Shown here: piece by piece, positions 5,855 through 6,920 of the stretch
Numbering within the stretch: the first letter of the stretch is position 1
Layout: the number at the start of each line of letters is the position of its first letter
Assembly (NCBI GenBank): GCA_013042025.1
Contig: JABDQY010000248.1
Location: 1-6,920, forward strand
Origin: Bacteroidia bacterium
GTDB lineage: Bacteria > Bacteroidota > Bacteroidia > NS11-12g > UBA9320
DNA: 6,920 bases
Direction of reading: 5' to 3'
Notes under the pieces: generated by a model
What the model was told of the DNA's origin: nothing
What the model saw: the letters and a program-made list of their open reading frames with translations, nothing else
Databases searched by the model: none
Made by a program: the position numbers and the translations under genes

Positions 5855-6238
5855 TTATTCTACTTCAGATTTTGCTTCAGTTTCAACTTCATTCTCTATC
5901 GTATCAACAACTAGTGTAATATGATTAGATCTTTTTCTAATTCGATGTGCTCTACCTTGAGGTGCAGGTTGAATTCTTTTAAGCATTCTACCTGAATCTA
6001 CCATTACACTTTTTACAATAAGTCCAGTTTCTTCATCTACTCGCTCATCGTTTACTTGTTGCCAGTTAGATATTGCTGATTTAAGAAGTTTTTCAACTTT
6101 CTCAGCATAAACTCTTTTTTGACTAAACTTAAGTACGTTAAGAGCATCTTCTACTCTTTGTCCTCTTATTTGATCAACCACAAGTCTCATTTTACGAGGA
6201 GACATTGGACAATTGTTTAATTTAGCTATTGCTTCCAT
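5855..6238 (-). CDS. rplV: 50S ribosomal protein L22
   Basis: L22 (uL22) contacts all domains of 23S rRNA, and its long beta-hairpin lines the exit tunnel, where changes can give macrolide resistance in other bacteria. The product is 127 residues (E. coli 110). The globular domain includes CPMSPRKMRLVVDQIRG (10-26) and LLKSAISNW (51-59). The hairpin runs about 82-102 with GRMLKRIQPAPQGRAHRIRK and ends RSNHITLVV; the loop is intact with no deletion. The extra length is a C-terminal tail from about residue 112 that is markedly acidic (about eight Glu/Asp in the last 16 residues), unusual in a basic protein. The start is 2 nt after the rpsS stop. The stop is TAA, 1 nt before rpsC. Confidence 0.98.
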   Translation of the reverse strand: MEAIAKLNNCPMSPRKMRLVVDQIRGQRVEDALNVLKFSQKRVYAEKVEKLLKSAISNWQQVNDERVDEETGLIVKSVMVDSGRMLKRIQPAPQGRAHRIRKRSNHITLVVDTIENEVETEAKSEVE

Positions 6239-6240
6239 CT

Positions 6241-6504
6241 TTATTTCTTAGCTTGGTGTCCTTTAAATGTTCTAGTTGGCGAAAATTCTCCTAGTTTATG
6301 ACCTACCATGTTCTCTGTTACATATACTGGAATAAATTTATTTCCGTTATGCACAGCAAGGGTGTGACCTACAAAGTCAGGTGTAATTAGAGAAGATCTA
6401 CTCCATGTTTTTATAACCGATTTCTTGCCACCTTCATTCATTGCATCGACTTTACGTTGCAATTTATAGTGTACAAATGGTCCTTTTTTTAATGATCTAG
6501 GCAT
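6241..6504 (-). CDS. rpsS: 30S ribosomal protein S19
   Basis: S19 (uS19) lies in the 30S head next to S13, forming an inter-subunit bridge and sitting close to the A-site tRNA. The product is 87 residues (E. coli 92). It begins with the near-invariant MPRSLKKGPFV and contains IKTWSRSSLITPDFVGHTLA (31-50). The family signature VHNGNKFIPVYVTENMVGHK spans 51-70, followed by LGEFSPTRTFKGH (71-83). The ATG lies 3 nt after the rplB TAG, preceded by a purine-rich stretch from the 3' end of rplB (GAAAGAAAAAATAGAAT) rather than a true Shine-Dalgarno sequence. The stop is TAA. Confidence 0.98.
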   Translation of the reverse strand: MPRSLKKGPFVHYKLQRKVDAMNEGGKKSVIKTWSRSSLITPDFVGHTLAVHNGNKFIPVYVTENMVGHKLGEFSPTRTFKGHQAKK

Positions 6505-6507
6505 ATT

Positions 6508-6920
6508 CTATTTTTTCTTTCTCTCTAAAATTAATCTAGATGAATGTTTCTTTTTACTTCTTGTTTTAAGACCTTTAGTTGCAATACCTTTTCTAGATTT
6601 TGCTTGTCCACCTTTAGATCTACCTTCACCTCCACCTTGTGGGTGATCAACTGGGTTCATCGCTGCTGGACGAGTTCTTGGTCTTCTTCCTAACCATCTG
6701 CTTCTTCCTGCTTTACCAGAAATTTGAAGTTGATGATCTCCATTTGAAACTTCTCCAATAGTTGCAAGGCAAGTTGCTAAAATATTTCTACTCTCGCCAG
6801 AAGGCATTTTGATAGCAGCATATTTTCCATCTCTTGCTAACAACTGAGCACTTGTTCCTGCACTTCTGCAGATTTCAGCACCTCTCCCTGGTTGCATTTC
6901 AATGTTATGAATAGTTGAAC
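6508..6920 (-). CDS. rplB: 50S ribosomal protein L2, C-terminal part
   Basis: L2 (uL2) is one of the largest 50S proteins, needed for subunit association and for a functional peptidyl-transferase centre. Only the last 136 codons are present; the frame is open to the right edge, and two bases of a further codon are visible, so the first Met in the visible frame (6897) is internal. Visible signatures are STIHNIEMQPGRGAEICRSAG, the SH3-like domain ending LGRRPRTRPAAMNPVDHP, and the glycine loop GGGEGR. The invariant His of DHP (E. coli His229) is retained. The next variable position is Gln (DHPQGGG), whereas E. coli has His and Bacteroidota as I recall have Met. The tail TKGLKTRSKKKHSSRLILERKKK shape (basic, ending KKK) is typical. 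The stop TAG is 3 nt before rpsS. Confidence 0.98.
   Translation of the reverse strand, partial: STIHNIEMQPGRGAEICRSAGTSAQLLARDGKYAAIKMPSGESRNILATCLATIGEVSNGDHQLQISGKAGRSRWLGRRPRTRPAAMNPVDHPQGGGEGRSKGGQAKSRKGIATKGLKTRSKKKHSSRLILERKKK

Larger units (their letters stand above)
1..6920 (-). other. S10–spc ribosomal protein cluster (internal segment)
   Basis: Eighteen consecutive minus-strand genes run in the canonical bacterial order from rplB to secY. Gaps in transcription order are 3, 2, 1, 5, 2, 3, 1, 3, 1, 5, 4, 25, 14, 4, 4, 1 and 4 nt. No gap has room for a promoter plus leader or for a hairpin terminator followed by a T-run, so one long polycistronic mRNA is inferred. The cluster is cut at both ends: earlier S10 genes should lie beyond the right edge, and the rest of secY, usually followed by infA, rpmJ, rpsM, rpsK, rpsD, rpoA and rplQ, beyond the left edge. 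The gene order is seen directly; the content outside the window is inferred from family synteny. Confidence 0.95.

Noticed and set aside
5660..5914. An 84-codon plus-strand open frame
   Set aside because: It is antisense to the start of rpsC and the end of rplV, both intact, and its hydrophobic composition reflects the complement of basic codons.
1..6920. A hidden novel system or inserted accessory gene
   Set aside because: Every gap is 25 nt or less, all frames are intact and all 18 genes match known core families in standard order, leaving no unexplained coding or structured space.

Overview
This window is one continuous stretch of the universal S10–spc ribosomal-protein cluster, read entirely on the minus strand (right to left). 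It holds 18 genes: a 5'-truncated rplB at the right edge, 16 complete genes, and the first 67 codons of secY at the left edge. In transcription order they are rplB', rpsS, rplV, rpsC, rplP, rpmC, rpsQ, rplN, rplX, rplE, rpsN, rpsH, rplF, rplR, rpsE, rpmD, rplO, secY'. I see no mobile element, tRNA, rRNA, CRISPR array, riboswitch or convincing terminator, and no gene-free stretch longer than 25 bases.

The organism is most likely a low-GC member of Bacteroidota, probably Flavobacteriia-like. Composition is about mid-30s percent GC by eye. The protein sequences resemble Bacteroidota versions as I remember them (S5, S8, L14, L16, L29, and the 89-residue S14 without zinc-binding cysteines). The start sites lack Shine-Dalgarno sequences and favour A at -3, which also fits that phylum. 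Genus cannot be assigned from this window.

Right part (about 4239-6920): the distal S10-operon genes rplB, rpsS, rplV, rpsC, rplP, rpmC, rpsQ. Middle and left part (about 1-4237): the spc-operon genes rplN through secY. In E. coli a separate spc promoter lies between rpsQ and rplN; here those genes are 1 nt apart, so the two blocks are probably one transcription unit, with its promoter beyond the right edge (expected upstream: rpsJ, rplC, rplD, rplW). Spacings between genes are 1-5 nt except for 25 nt before rplF and 14 nt before rplR, which suggests extensive translational coupling.

The products build both ribosomal subunits: 30S proteins S19, S3, S17, S14, S8, S5 and 50S proteins L2, L22, L16, L29, L14, L24, L5, L6, L18, L30, L15. 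SecY is the membrane channel for secreted proteins and is commonly co-transcribed with them. All 17 visible start codons are ATG, and the 17 visible stops are 11 TAA and 6 TAG with no TGA. I found no undescribed system here; the observations below concern translation signals, gene packing and a few residue-level departures in otherwise ordinary core genes.
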